Of a DNA stretch of 64,000 nucleotides, positions 50,236 to 61,141 are shown piece by piece. Each line of letters begins with the position of its first letter. Position 1 is the first letter of the stretch. The notes beneath the pieces were generated by a model that was given only the letters and a program-made list of their open reading frames with translations, did not search any database and was not told where the DNA came from. A program made the position numbers and the translations under genes. The stretch is from Bradyrhizobium sp. 200 (GTDB lineage Bacteria > Pseudomonadota > Alphaproteobacteria > Rhizobiales > Xanthobacteraceae), in contig NZ_CP064689.1 of assembly GCF_023100945.1 (NCBI RefSeq), forward strand, positions 1 to 64,000, in the 5' to 3' direction.

Positions 50236-51600
50236 TTAGACTAGTCGCTGCAACGGGCGGCGACGCCAGACCAATGTGTAATAGCCGAGTTGCAGCATGA
50301 ACATGGCGCAGAACACGATGGGATAGGCGGCCCAGACCCCTCCCAGCCCGATGGTTCGGCTCAGGATCACGGCAGAGGGTATTTCGATCGCAACGATGGC
50401 AAAGATCGACAGCAGCATGGGCGTCAAGGCCACGCCGCCCGCGCGCATCGCGCCCGAGAAGACGGTCGCCATGCCGAACGGCACCGAGCTCCACAAGGCG
50501 ATGATGAGCAGACCCCTTGCAAGATCGAGCACGGCTGCGTCGGTGATGAAGACACCCAGCACCGCATCGGGAAACAGATAGATCAGCGCCACCAGCCCGC
50601 CGGTCAGGATGAGATTGAAGAGCAGGCCCATCCGGACGATGGCGTCCAGCCGGCTGGCATGGCCGCCGCCGATTGCCTGCGCGCCAAGGATCGAAACCGA
50701 GATCGAAATCGATATCGCGGTGAACTGCGCATAGCCCATGATCTGGTTGACGGCGCCATAGGCTGCGGTGGCGTCGGAACCGAAGCCGTTGACGAGGCCG
50801 AGCAGCACCAGTTCGGCGATCGCCATCACCACCATCCCGACCGCGCTCGGGATGCCGATGCCCAGGATCTTGCCGAGCAGCGCGATATCCAGCCGAAGCC
50901 TGCGGAGAAATTCGGCGTCCGGCGCCAGCGGGCTTTTCTTGTGACGCAGATATCCGCCGAGCACGAACAGCGTCAGCGCGGTGGAAATAGCCGACGCCCA
51001 CGCCGGCGCCGTTACGCCGGTGGCGGGAAGTCCGAACCAGCCGCGGATGAGGAGCGGCGTCAGGATCAGGCCGATCGCGGTCGACAACGCCAACGCCATC
51101 AGCGGTGTCAGCGTGTCGCCGATGCCCCGCAGCATGGCGGTCGTCAACAGGAAGACGAAACCGAGCGGCATCGTCAGCAGCATGACGCGCGCGTAGGCGC
51201 TGGCCAGGTCGAGGATATCGGGCGGCGTGGCGAGCGCGATCATCAATTGCCGGCTGAACAGGCCGCCGAATAGCGCAACTGATATGGCGAGGAGGAGGGC
51301 GGCCGCCAGCGTTGCGCCGGCAACCGCCTTCACCTTGTGACGCTCGCCCGCACCCCAGGCCTGTCCGATCAGGACCGTGGCGCCCGTGCTCAGGCCCATG
51401 ACGAAGGCGAACAGAAAGAACATCACGGGGAAGCACACCGAGACGGCGGCCAGCGCGTCGACCCCGATCATCTGGCCGAGAAGCGCGTTGGTCACGGTGC
51501 CGAACAGCGATTGCAGCGCGTTGCTCAGCATCAAGGGCGCGAGGAAGACGAGGAACGTCTTCCAGAGAGAGGGAGTTTTCGACACGGCGTTTATTCCCAT
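50236..51600 (-). CDS. MATE-family multidrug efflux transporter
   Basis: Twelve-helix inner-membrane antiporter of 454 residues. Family features include MLSNALQSLFGTVTNALLGQMIGVDALAAVSVCFPVMFFLFAFVMGLSTG, repeated in the second half as GIGIPSAVGMVVMAIAELVLLGLVNGFGSDATAAYGAVNQIMGYAQF. The start at ATG 51600 (MGINAVSKTPSLWKTFLVFLAPL) gives the expected N-terminus. Such pumps export cations and drugs with H+ or Na+ exchange. Confidence 0.92.
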   Translation of the reverse strand: MGINAVSKTPSLWKTFLVFLAPLMLSNALQSLFGTVTNALLGQMIGVDALAAVSVCFPVMFFLFAFVMGLSTGATVLIGQAWGAGERHKVKAVAGATLAAALLLAISVALFGGLFSRQLMIALATPPDILDLASAYARVMLLTMPLGFVFLLTTAMLRGIGDTLTPLMALALSTAIGLILTPLLIRGWFGLPATGVTAPAWASAISTALTLFVLGGYLRHKKSPLAPDAEFLRRLRLDIALLGKILGIGIPSAVGMVVMAIAELVLLGLVNGFGSDATAAYGAVNQIMGYAQFTAISISISVSILGAQAIGGGHASRLDAIVRMGLLFNLILTGGLVALIYLFPDAVLGVFITDAAVLDLARGLLIIALWSSVPFGMATVFSGAMRAGGVALTPMLLSIFAIVAIEIPSAVILSRTIGLGGVWAAYPIVFCAMFMLQLGYYTLVWRRRPLQRLV

Positions 51601-51684
51601 TGAAGACGTGACGGATCATTGCCGCGCACCAAGGCGGTGGGTGGATGAGAGGCCTTTGGAGGTTTGGCTAAGGGTCGATCGCAC

Positions 51685-52293
51685 CTATAGTTCGGCGCGA
51701 TCGCTGAAGGCGAGCTTGACGACGTGGTCGCGGATATCGTCGGGCCAGCCGGCGACGAGACCGACGAATCGCCGCCGGTCATCGGCGAACAGCGCCCGCG
51801 ACGCTTCCTCGAAGCCGGCGAGATTGCCGGCCATGACAGCCATGAAACGATAGGCGGCATCCCGTGCCGCGCGGGCGCGATCCGCATCACCGTTGGCGCG
51901 GCGCGCTTCTTCCACCAGCTTGCGCAACGCCACCGATGCGCCGCCGGGTTGCGTGCCGAGCCACTCCCAATGGCGCGGCAACAACGTCACCTCGCGCGCA
52001 ACGACGCCGAGCTTGGGCCGGCCGCGACCGCGCGGCTCCGCTGACGCCGTCTCATCGGTTTCGACATCCGGAGGCGAGGCGGGTTGCGACAAGCGGGCCA
52101 TGACGTCGCGTTCGGTGCCGCGAAGATCGAGATCGATCGGAGTGCCGGTCGCGTCGCTGAATATGATGATCGGCGGCGCGGCGGGTCTGTGCGAAGCCTG
52201 CATGACCGCAATCGCGACCTCGGCAAGCGGGCCCGCCGCCAGGCGTGTGGGGCCGATGAAGGCCGTGAAATGGGGGCGGGTGTTGTCAGCCAT
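51685..52293 (-). CDS. DUF2239-family protein
   Basis: Protein of 202 residues resembling the DUF2239 family: FTAFIGPTRLAAGPLAEVAIAVMQA, IIIFSDATGTPIDLDLRGTERDVMARL, and RGRGRPKLGVVAREVTLLPRHWEWLGTQPGGASVALRKLVEEAR. The middle RGRGRPKLG resembles an AT-hook and the following helix pair resembles a ribbon-helix-helix, suggesting DNA binding. It is divergent from a glutathione S-transferase gene across a strong inverted repeat, so autoregulation is plausible. Confidence 0.82.
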   Translation of the reverse strand: MADNTRPHFTAFIGPTRLAAGPLAEVAIAVMQASHRPAAPPIIIFSDATGTPIDLDLRGTERDVMARLSQPASPPDVETDETASAEPRGRGRPKLGVVAREVTLLPRHWEWLGTQPGGASVALRKLVEEARRANGDADRARAARDAAYRFMAVMAGNLAGFEEASRALFADDRRRFVGLVAGWPDDIRDHVVKLAFSDRAEL

Positions 52294-52316
52294 TGGAGAA
52301 ACTCTGGATTTTCGTT

Positions 52317-52374
52317 AGCCTATATTTACCCGGATAAATTTGAATGTCAATATCGCCCGGGTAAAATATAGGCT
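52317..52374. promoter_or_regulatory. Inverted-repeat operator between DUF2239 and GST genes
   Basis: AGCCTATATTTACCCGG (52317-52333) and CCGGGTAAAATATAGGCT (52357-52374) are near-perfect inverted copies. Each arm holds TTTACCCGG; in the left one ATTTACCCGGATAAAT is itself an imperfect palindrome. The gap is AT-rich. Position in the divergent promoter suggests an operator for both genes. Confidence 0.65.
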
Positions 52375-52442
52375 GCTCTTTAGGCTGTCTCGACTTTCGG
52401 CCTCCCCGCTGGCACGAACGGCGGCCAATTGAAGGGAACGCC

Positions 52443-53108
52443 ATGCTCACGGTTCATCATCTCAACAATTCCCGCTCGCAGCGCGTGCTTTGGCTGCTCG
52501 AAGAGCTCGGCGTTCCCTATGAGATCGTCCGTTATCAGCGCCAGCCAGACATGCGCGCGCCAAAGGAACTGCGCGCCATTCACCCGCTCGGCAAATCGCC
52601 CGTCATCACCGACAACGGCAACACCATCGCCGAGTCCGGCGCGATCTGCGAATACATCATCGGCACCTATGGCAATGGCCGCCTGATCCCGCCGCCGAAC
52701 ACGCCGGAACGGCTGCGCTACACCTATTGGCTGCACTATGCGGAAGGATCCGCGATGTCGCCGCTGCTGCTGAAGCTCCTGTTCACGCTGATGCCGAAGC
52801 GTGCGCCGGCTCTGCTCCGGCCGCTGGTGCGCAAGGTCTCCAACACGGCGCTGACCACGCTCGTCAATCCGCAGCTCAAGCAGCACATGGACTACTGGGA
52901 AGGCGAACTGGCAAAAAGCGAGTGGTTCGCCGGCAGCGAATTCAGCGGTGCTGACATCCAGATGAGTTTCCCGCTGGAAGCGGCGGCCGCGCGCGGCGGA
53001 CTGGAGCAGGGTCATCCCAGGGCGATGGCGTTTCTGGAGCGTATTCAAGCGCGCCCAGCCTATGTGCGCGCGCTGGAAAACGGTGGGCCGTATGTGATCG
53101 GGCGCTGA
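52443..53108 (+). CDS. Glutathione S-transferase
   Basis: GST of 221 residues. The thioredoxin-like N-domain contains LTVHHLNNSRSQRVLWLLEELGVPYEIV and PLGKSPVITDNGNTIAESGAICEYI (cis-Pro and the ES glutathione site); the helical C-domain ends FSGADIQMSFPLEAA. Catalytic residue is probably Ser10 or nearby. Divergent from the DUF2239 gene. Confidence 0.92.
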   Translation: MLTVHHLNNSRSQRVLWLLEELGVPYEIVRYQRQPDMRAPKELRAIHPLGKSPVITDNGNTIAESGAICEYIIGTYGNGRLIPPPNTPERLRYTYWLHYAEGSAMSPLLLKLLFTLMPKRAPALLRPLVRKVSNTALTTLVNPQLKQHMDYWEGELAKSEWFAGSEFSGADIQMSFPLEAAAARGGLEQGHPRAMAFLERIQARPAYVRALENGGPYVIGR

Positions 53109-53114
53109 CGGGTC

Positions 53115-54500
53115 TCACGGCTGCACCGCCGCGATCACTTCCTTCACCAGCCGTGCGAGTCCTCGGATATCGCCGGTCGGATCGACGCTGTCACCGAGCC
53201 GCACCACGACGAGCCGCTGCGACGGCATGATCACGATGCGCTGGCCGAGATCGCCCGACGCAAAGAATGCGTCACGGGGCATGCCAAGCCGCACGCGGGC
53301 CCTGGCGTTGGGGTGCTCGCTGCGATTGGTCCAGAAGCCCGCCGCGTAATCGGTGTCGAGGGTCGCGGCGGCACAGAAATCCACCCAGTCCTCATGCAGG
53401 ATGCGTTTTTCCCCCACCACGCCGTCATTGAGGTAGAGCAGGCCGAACCTTGCCCAATCGCGCGCGCTTGCGAGCATGTAGGCCGAGCCCTGCAGCGTGC
53501 CCGCGCCATCGAATTCCAGCGTGACATTGCGCATGCCGAGCGGGTTGAACAATTCGCGCCACGCAAATGCCAGCGTCTGCTCCGGCCCGCCGACGGCATC
53601 GCGGATGATGCGCGCCAGGATCTGCGTGGTCGGGCTCGAATAATGCCATCGCGTACCCAGCGGCGCGATCATCTTCGCATTGACCGCGTAGGCGGCGGTA
53701 TCGTCCTGCAGGTACATCCGGCTCGATGGATCGAAGCCGGAATTGGTTTCGTCCAGGTCAAGGCCGCTGGTCATCCGCATGAGATGCTCGACTTCGATCT
53801 CGCGCCGCGGATCGCCGGCGCCGCGCCATTCCAGTATCGGCGCGGGCATCGACGGTGTGACGAGACCCTGCTGCGTAAGGATGCCGATCAGCGCGTTGAC
53901 CACCGACTTTGTCATGGAGAAGCCGAGCAGCGGCGTATCGACGCCGACGCCGGCCGCATAACGCTCGGCAATCACCTTGCCGTCGTGCACCACGACCACC
54001 GCCTTCGTTCTTCGGAACGGCGGTGTTGCCGGCTCCTCGAAGGCATGATCCAGCGCTGTCTTTATCGCCGGATCTGATGGTTCGACCACAGCGGGGCCGG
54101 CAATCTCGGGGAGTGACGGCGGCGTCTTCTTCAGCGCCTCGACATCGCTCTTCAGAAGATAGGGCTCTTTCCGTCCATGCAGCTCGACGCAGCCGAGCCC
54201 GTCGTGGACGGCCGCACGGCTGCGAAACAGTCCGAGCGTCGAGGCGTCGACGGTCCATGCGCCGCGGTCGATATTGAAGCGGAGCACATGGCGCAGCCGG
54301 CGAATCCCTGCGCGGTCGGAAACCTCCGCGAACACCAGTTGCGGATCGAGGCCCGAGACGAAGGTCTTCGAGCAGATGTTATGGGCAACGTAACCGGTGG
54401 CGACGCGGACCGCGCGATCGGGCCGGAAGTAGACGCTCGCTCCCGCCAGCGCGGCGACGCAGATTGCGGCGGCGACAACGACCCATTTTCGCAAGTTCAC
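53115..54500 (-). CDS. Beta-lactamase-family serine hydrolase
   Basis: Serine hydrolase of 461 residues with an N-terminal membrane/signal segment (VVVAAAICVAALAGASVYF). The penicillin-binding-protein/AmpC fold shows the nucleophile motif SMTKS near 193-197, the second element WHYSSPTTQ (Tyr-x-Ser) and LASARDWARFGLLYLNDG. It is an esterase- or 6-aminohexanoate-hydrolase-like member; substrate unknown. It is 33 bp downstream of the SDR gene on the same strand. Confidence 0.87.
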   Translation of the reverse strand: MNLRKWVVVAAAICVAALAGASVYFRPDRAVRVATGYVAHNICSKTFVSGLDPQLVFAEVSDRAGIRRLRHVLRFNIDRGAWTVDASTLGLFRSRAAVHDGLGCVELHGRKEPYLLKSDVEALKKTPPSLPEIAGPAVVEPSDPAIKTALDHAFEEPATPPFRRTKAVVVVHDGKVIAERYAAGVGVDTPLLGFSMTKSVVNALIGILTQQGLVTPSMPAPILEWRGAGDPRREIEVEHLMRMTSGLDLDETNSGFDPSSRMYLQDDTAAYAVNAKMIAPLGTRWHYSSPTTQILARIIRDAVGGPEQTLAFAWRELFNPLGMRNVTLEFDGAGTLQGSAYMLASARDWARFGLLYLNDGVVGEKRILHEDWVDFCAAATLDTDYAAGFWTNRSEHPNARARVRLGMPRDAFFASGDLGQRIVIMPSQRLVVVRLGDSVDPTGDIRGLARLVKEVIAAVQP

Positions 54501-54533
54501 ATGCTCCGCAGCGGGGCGAACGACGGCAAGCCT

Positions 54534-55430
54534 CTAGCGCGACGTCTGCGCGGCGCCCACCGAGGGCAGCGCCTGCACGGTGACGCCGGGTGGCGGCACG
54601 TCGTCGTCGGGGACGAAGAAATCCGACATCAACGGCACGGAGCGATCGACACGGTAGTGCTCGAAATCCCTGACGCCAGAGGCGTACAGCACCTTGTCGT
54701 CGATGCAGAACTGCCCGGTGAATTCGCGCGCGGGCCTGGTCAGGATCGCGTGCGCGGCATCGCCCATAATCTCGGGCGTGCGGCTGGCGCGCATCATGGC
54801 CTCGCCGCCGAGGAGGTTGCCGACCGCGGCGGTGGCGATGGTGGTGCGCGGCCACAGCGCGTTGACCGCGACGCCTGCGGATTTCAGTTCGCCTGATAAC
54901 CCGAGCACGCACATGCTCATGCCGAACTTCGCCATCGTGTAGGCGGTGGAATGCTCGAACCATTTCTGCTTCATGTCGAGCGGCGGCGACAGCATCAATA
55001 TATGCGGATTGGCGGCCTTCTTCAGATGCGGAATGCAATATTTCGACACCATGAAGGTGCCGCGGGTGTTGATACCGATCATCAGGTCGAACCGCTTCAT
55101 GTCGGTTCCCTGCGAATTGGTCAGGCTGATGGCGCTGGCGTTGTTGACGCAGATATCGATGCCGCCGAATTCGGCGACGGTCTGCTCGATTGCCGCGATC
55201 ACCTGCGTCTCGTCGCGAATGTCGCACAGCACCGGCAGTGCCTTGCCGCCGGCGGCGCGAATTTCCTCCGCGGCGGTGTAAATGGTGCCCTTGAGTTTAG
55301 GATGCGGCTCCGCGGTCTTCGCCGCAATCGCGACATTGGCGCCGTCACGCGCGGCGCGAAGGGCGATGGCCAGTCCGATGCCGCGGCTGGCGCCCGAGAT
55401 GAACAGCGTCTTGCCTTTGAGGGATGTCAT
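54534..55430 (-). CDS. Short-chain dehydrogenase/reductase (HSDL2-like)
   Basis: SDR enzyme of 298 residues. NAD(P)-binding motif ISGASRGIGLAI near 11-22, VNNASAISL, and the active-site YTMAKFGM with Tyr about 162 and Lys about 166. The long C-terminal part (GQFCIDDKVLYASGVRDFEHYRV) resembles hydroxysteroid-dehydrogenase-like protein 2, usually annotated as a fatty-acid or lipid oxidoreductase. Probably co-transcribed with the serine hydrolase. Confidence 0.88.
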   Translation of the reverse strand: MTSLKGKTLFISGASRGIGLAIALRAARDGANVAIAAKTAEPHPKLKGTIYTAAEEIRAAGGKALPVLCDIRDETQVIAAIEQTVAEFGGIDICVNNASAISLTNSQGTDMKRFDLMIGINTRGTFMVSKYCIPHLKKAANPHILMLSPPLDMKQKWFEHSTAYTMAKFGMSMCVLGLSGELKSAGVAVNALWPRTTIATAAVGNLLGGEAMMRASRTPEIMGDAAHAILTRPAREFTGQFCIDDKVLYASGVRDFEHYRVDRSVPLMSDFFVPDDDVPPPGVTVQALPSVGAAQTSR

Positions 55431-55514
55431 GAAAGAAGCCTCCAGTTATGGACGCATGGAGCACGGCTTAAGCTTATGCCCTTATCAAGCCAATCGGCAA
55501 TCCAAGGAGAATTT

Positions 55515-57260
<1,746 letters not shown>

Positions 57261-57388
57261 CGAAAATCCGCCGCAGTTGAAGCCTGTGTGACGCCCGGTA
57301 CCAGCGCGAGCGCTGATACCGCATGCTATATGGGTTCCGATTCAACGGGCAAAACGCCTCGCGAAACTTTTTGAAGGAAATTCCTCAC

Positions 57389-58780
57389 ATGACGGTGATC
57401 GCTTCCGAGGCAGCCGGCGCAGAAAAGCCGCGGGAATATCCGCGCCGCGCCGCCGTCATAAGCTGGATCTTCTTCGATTGGGCGGCGCAGCCTTATTTCA
57501 CGCTGATTACCACCTTTGTGTTTGCGCCTTATTTTGCGGGCTTTGTCGCGCCGGATCCGGCGCAAGGGCAGGCGCTGTGGGGATTTGCCACCGCGGCGGC
57601 CGGCCTGATGATCGCGCTGCTGTCGCCGGTGCTGGGCGCGATTGCGGATGCCAGCGGCCGCCGCAAGCCGTGGATCGCCGGCTTCGGCGTGCTGCTGGTG
57701 ATCGGCGCCTCGCTGATGTGGATCGGAAAGCCCGGCGATCCGAGCGTCATCCCGCCGCTGCTGCTCGCCTATGCGATCGCGAGCGTCGGCGTCGAATTCG
57801 CCACCGTCTTCAACAACGCGATGATGCCGACGCTGGTGCCGCCGGATCGAATCGGGCGACTGTCCGGCACCGGATGGGCCACCGGCTATATCGGCGGCAT
57901 CCTCAGCCTCATCCTGGTGCTCGGCTTTCTGGCCGCGAACCCCGACACCGGGCGTACGCTTTTCGGCATGACGCCGCTGTTCGGCCTCGATCCGGTCAGC
58001 CACCAGGGCGATCGGATCACCGGGCCTTTGACCGGCATCTGGTTCATCATTTTCGTGCTGCCGATGTTCCTGTTCACGCCGGATTATCCGGCAAAGCGTC
58101 CGATCCGCGAGGCGTTGCGCGAAGGATTGAGCGGGCTGAAGCGGACGCTCGGCGAATTGCCGAAGCAGAAATCGGTGGCGACATTTCTGCTCGCCAACAT
58201 GATCTATACCGACGGGCTGGTGTCGTTGTTTGCGTTCGGGGGCATCTACGCCGCCGGCACGTTCGGCTGGCATACGATCCAGATCGGAAGTTTTGGAATT
58301 CTGCTGGCCATCGCCGGCACGTTCGGGGCGTGGCTCGGCGGCAAGCTCGACGACAAGCTCGGACCCAAGCGCGTCATCGCGGGCAGCCTGCTGATCCTGC
58401 TGTTCGCGTGCGGTGCGATTCTGCTGGTCGACAAGGATTCGATTCTGTTTGTGAAAGTCGCGCCGCCCGCACCCGGTGACGCGCTGTTCTCCGGCGCTGC
58501 CGAGCGCGCTTATCTGGTACTGGGATGCCTGATCGGAGCCGCCGGCGGCCCGCTGCAGGCGGCGTCGCGCACGCTTCTGATACGCCTGGCGCCGAAAGAT
58601 CGCATCGCGCAGTATTTCGGACTGTTCGCGCTGACCGGAAAGGTCACCTCGTTCATCGGCCCGCTGCTGATCGGCGTGATCACAGCCGTGACCGCAAGCC
58701 AGAAGGCCGGCATGGCGCTGCTGGTGTTGTTCTTTGTGGCGGGTCTGGCGCTGCTGATGCGGGTGCGGGAGAATTCGTAG
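57389..58780 (+). CDS. MFS transporter (UMF1/Atg22-like)
   Basis: Twelve-helix transporter of 463 residues. The N-terminal VISWIFFDWAAQPYFTLITTFVFAPYF and the loop DASGRRKPWI fit the UMF1 (vacuole-effluxer Atg22-like) group. Homologous halves are seen (GWATGYIGGILSLILVLGFLA; AGGPLQAASRTLLIRLAPKDRIAQYFGLFALTGKVTSFIGP). Substrate unknown, perhaps amino acids. Its TAG stop codon is part of a palindromic repeat (GTAGCCCGGATG). It is divergent from ggt. Confidence 0.87.
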   Translation: MTVIASEAAGAEKPREYPRRAAVISWIFFDWAAQPYFTLITTFVFAPYFAGFVAPDPAQGQALWGFATAAAGLMIALLSPVLGAIADASGRRKPWIAGFGVLLVIGASLMWIGKPGDPSVIPPLLLAYAIASVGVEFATVFNNAMMPTLVPPDRIGRLSGTGWATGYIGGILSLILVLGFLAANPDTGRTLFGMTPLFGLDPVSHQGDRITGPLTGIWFIIFVLPMFLFTPDYPAKRPIREALREGLSGLKRTLGELPKQKSVATFLLANMIYTDGLVSLFAFGGIYAAGTFGWHTIQIGSFGILLAIAGTFGAWLGGKLDDKLGPKRVIAGSLLILLFACGAILLVDKDSILFVKVAPPAPGDALFSGAAERAYLVLGCLIGAAGGPLQAASRTLLIRLAPKDRIAQYFGLFALTGKVTSFIGPLLIGVITAVTASQKAGMALLVLFFVAGLALLMRVRENS

Positions 58781-58862
58781 CCCGGATGGAGCGCAGCGAA
58801 ATCCGGGGGCCCGGTGCCCGCGGATGATATTCCCGGATTGCGCTGCGCTCCATCCGGGCTAC
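58777..58862. repeat. Palindromic repeat (GTAGCCCGGATG family), copy 3
   Basis: Starts GTAGCCCGGATGGAGCGCAGCG and ends CGCTCCATCCGGGCTAC. The first bases form the stop codon of the MFS gene, so the insertion defined or replaced that gene's C-terminus. Best-preserved of the three copies. Confidence 0.88.
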
Positions 58863-58895
58863 CCTCGCAATGACGGCGGCAAGAGCGTTCGCAAC

Positions 58896-60488
58896 TTAAT
58901 GCCGGAAATGCCGTACGCCCGTGAACACCATGGCGATGCCGTGTTCGTCGGCGGCCTTGATGACTTCGTCGTCGCGTATCGAGCCGCCGGGCTGGATCAC
59001 GGCGGTGGCGCCGGCCTCGATGCAGGCCAGCATGCCGTCGGCGAAGGGGAAGAACGCATCGGAAGCGACGACGGAGCCCTTGGTCAGCGGCTCGGCGAGT
59101 TTCGCATCGGCCGCGGCATCCAGCGCCTTGCGGGCGGCGATGCGCGCGGAATCGACCCGGCTCATCTGGCCGGCGCCGATGCCGACGGTGGCGAGATCCT
59201 TGGCGTAGATGATGGTGTTCGACTTGACGTGTTTGGCGACGCGGAAAGCGAATTTGAGATCGCGAAGTTCGGCCTCGGTCGGCGCGCGCTTGGTTACGGT
59301 TTTCAGCGTGAGGTCATCGACGACGGCGTTGTCACGGCTCTGAACCAGCAGGCCGCCGGCGACGGTTTTCGCGGTCAGGCCCATCGCGCGCGGATCGGGC
59401 AGGCTGCCGGCGAGGAGGAGCCGGAGGTTTTTCTTCTTGGCGATGATGGCGATGGCTTCTTCCGTCGCGTTAGGCGCAATGATCACCTCGGTCAGGATTT
59501 CCGTGATGACGCGCGCGGCTTCGGCGTCGAGCGTCCGGTTGACGGCGATGATGCCGCCATAGGGCGACTGCGTGTCACAGGCGAACGCCTTGCGATAGGC
59601 GCTGACCAAATCGGGACCTTCGGCGACGCCGCAGGGGTTGGCGTGCTTGATGATGGCGCAGGCAGCGGTACGCGCCGGGTCAAACTCGCCAATGCATTCA
59701 TAGGCCGCATCGGTATCGTTGATGTTGTTGTAGGAGAGCTCCTTGCCCTGCAACTGCCGCGCCGTGGCGACGCCGGGACGCTTGTCGGGCGTTGCATAGA
59801 ACGCCGCGGTCTGGTGCGGGTTCTCGCCATAGCGCAGCGGCTGGATCAGCCGGCCGCCGAAGGCGCGGAAATCCGGCGCGTCGTCCTTGAGCTGGACGGC
59901 AAACCAGTTCGAGATCGCGGCATCATAGGCGGCCGTGCGCGCATAGGCCTTGGCGGCGAGCCGGCGGCGCAGCGGCAGGGTCGTTGCGCCCTTGTTGGCG
60001 GCAAGCTCGTCGAGCACGGCCTGATAGTCCTGCGCCTCGACGACCACGGCGACATCGTGGTGGTTCTTCGCGGCGGCGCGGATCATCGCAGGACCGCCGA
60101 TGTCGATATTCTCGATGCAGTCTTCGTAACCGGCGCCTTTGTCGACGGTTGCCTCGAACGGGTAGAGATTGACGACGAGCAGATCGATCGGCGCGATGCC
60201 ATGCGCCTTCATCGCGTCGGCATGTTCCTTGTTGTCGCGGATCGCGAGCAGGCCGCCATGCACCTTGGGGTGCAGCGTCTTGACCCGGCCATCCATCATT
60301 TCGGGAAAGCCCGTCAGCTCCGAGACGTCCTTGACCTGCAGTCCGGCCGCCGCGATCGCCTTTGCGGTGCCGCCGGTGGAGACGAGCTCGACGCCATGTC
60401 CTGCGAGCGCCTTGGCAAATTCGATCAGGCCGGTCTTGTCGGAAACGGACAACAAGGCGCGGGTTACACGGCGCGGATGGTCGGTCAT
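58896..60488 (-). CDS. purH: Bifunctional AICAR formyltransferase / IMP cyclohydrolase
   Basis: Purine biosynthesis enzyme of 530 residues that carries out the last two steps to IMP. The N-terminal cyclohydrolase domain shows [42 protein letters not shown]; the formyltransferase domain shows [40 protein letters not shown] and [11 protein letters not shown] with the catalytic Lys-His. ATG 60488 is the standard start; AGGAACC lies upstream. It is downstream of the HigA-like, heparinase and rsmB genes on the same strand. Confidence 0.97.
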   Translation of the reverse strand: MTDHPRRVTRALLSVSDKTGLIEFAKALAGHGVELVSTGGTAKAIAAAGLQVKDVSELTGFPEMMDGRVKTLHPKVHGGLLAIRDNKEHADAMKAHGIAPIDLLVVNLYPFEATVDKGAGYEDCIENIDIGGPAMIRAAAKNHHDVAVVVEAQDYQAVLDELAANKGATTLPLRRRLAAKAYARTAAYDAAISNWFAVQLKDDAPDFRAFGGRLIQPLRYGENPHQTAAFYATPDKRPGVATARQLQGKELSYNNINDTDAAYECIGEFDPARTAACAIIKHANPCGVAEGPDLVSAYRKAFACDTQSPYGGIIAVNRTLDAEAARVITEILTEVIIAPNATEEAIAIIAKKKNLRLLLAGSLPDPRAMGLTAKTVAGGLLVQSRDNAVVDDLTLKTVTKRAPTEAELRDLKFAFRVAKHVKSNTIIYAKDLATVGIGAGQMSRVDSARIAARKALDAAADAKLAEPLTKGSVVASDAFFPFADGMLACIEAGATAVIQPGGSIRDDEVIKAADEHGIAMVFTGVRHFRH

Positions 60489-60501
60489 AAGGAGGTTCCT
60501 A

Positions 60502-60517
60502 GGCTGGTAAGCCAGCC
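60502..60517 (-). promoter_or_regulatory. Hairpin in the purH leader next to the ribosome site
   Basis: Perfect 6-bp stem GGCTGG-CTTA-CCAGCC 14 bases before the purH start on the minus strand. It might affect translation; it does not form a recognisable purine or ZTP riboswitch. Confidence 0.35.
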
Positions 60518-60682
60518 CGGTAGCACGGTTTTGCCGGTCATGAAACTGGGCTGAATCCGGCCAAATCCACGTGTGGAAATCTTCTTTTCCTCTGGAAAGC
60601 GGGGGCCCCCGAAGGGGCCTGCAAGGCAATTCGGTCGCCTTCGAACCACACGGACCGGCGGCAAATTTCGGACGATTTCGTC

Positions 60683-60997
60683 TCAGGCCGCCTTCGCCTT
60701 GATGGTCGGGATGTGACTAACGTCCTCGGTTTGCTCCGCCTGCCAGGTGTCGTAAGCGGCCTGCATTCGGGTCCAGATTCCCGTTCCGTCACCAAAAAGC
60801 TTGCCGAGCCGAACCGTTACAACTGGCGACACCGGCTTTTTTTCCTGCAGGATGTCGTAAAGGTGCTGCCGCGAAATCCCGAGTAGTCCCGCAATTTCCG
60901 ACTTGGTCCGGCCGGTGGCTGGAATAATCTCGTCGCGAAGTAGAGCGCCGGGATGAGTGGGGCAGCGGGTTTTGCTGCGCTTAGCCGCATAGACCAT
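60683..60997 (-). CDS. HigA/VapI-type helix-turn-helix regulator, without a visible toxin
   Basis: Protein of 104 residues: [77 protein letters not shown]. This is the HigA addiction-antidote pattern (HPGxxLxxE...T..ELAxxLGVS...S.IL....xIxxxxAxRLxxxxGxxxxxWLxxQxxYDLW). HigB toxins normally lie just upstream, but that stretch holds only a repeat and the end of the heparinase gene, so this is an orphan antitoxin or plain regulator. Confidence 0.82.
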   Translation of the reverse strand: MVYAAKRSKTRCPTHPGALLRDEIIPATGRTKSEIAGLLGISRQHLYDILQEKKPVSPVVTVRLGKLFGDGTGIWTRMQAAYDTWQAEQTEDVSHIPTIKAKAA

Positions 60998-61053
60998 GTT
61001 TGCTCCTTAAGGGAACGGCTGAAAAAGCAACAATAGAATTAGGTCGTTTCACG

Positions 61054-61136
61054 CGTCATTGCGAGGAGCGAAGCGACGAAGCAATCCACCGCACCACAAC
61101 GCAAAGGTGGATTGCTTCGCTGCGCTCGCAATGACG
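61054..61136. repeat. Palindromic intergenic repeat (CGTCATTGCGAG family), copy 2
   Basis: Starts CGTCATTGCGAGGAGCGAAGCGACGAAGCAATCC and ends GCTCGCAATGACG, matching the copy at 9052-9164 with a shorter centre. It lies after the heparinase-like gene. Confidence 0.85.
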
Positions 61137-61141
61137 ATCCG

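Noticed and set aside
60489..60682. ZTP (pfl) riboswitch in front of purH
   Set aside because: Purine-pathway leaders often carry one, but the expected conserved core and pseudoknot pairing could not be assembled from this stretch; only a simple hairpin is seen. A covariance-model search would settle it.
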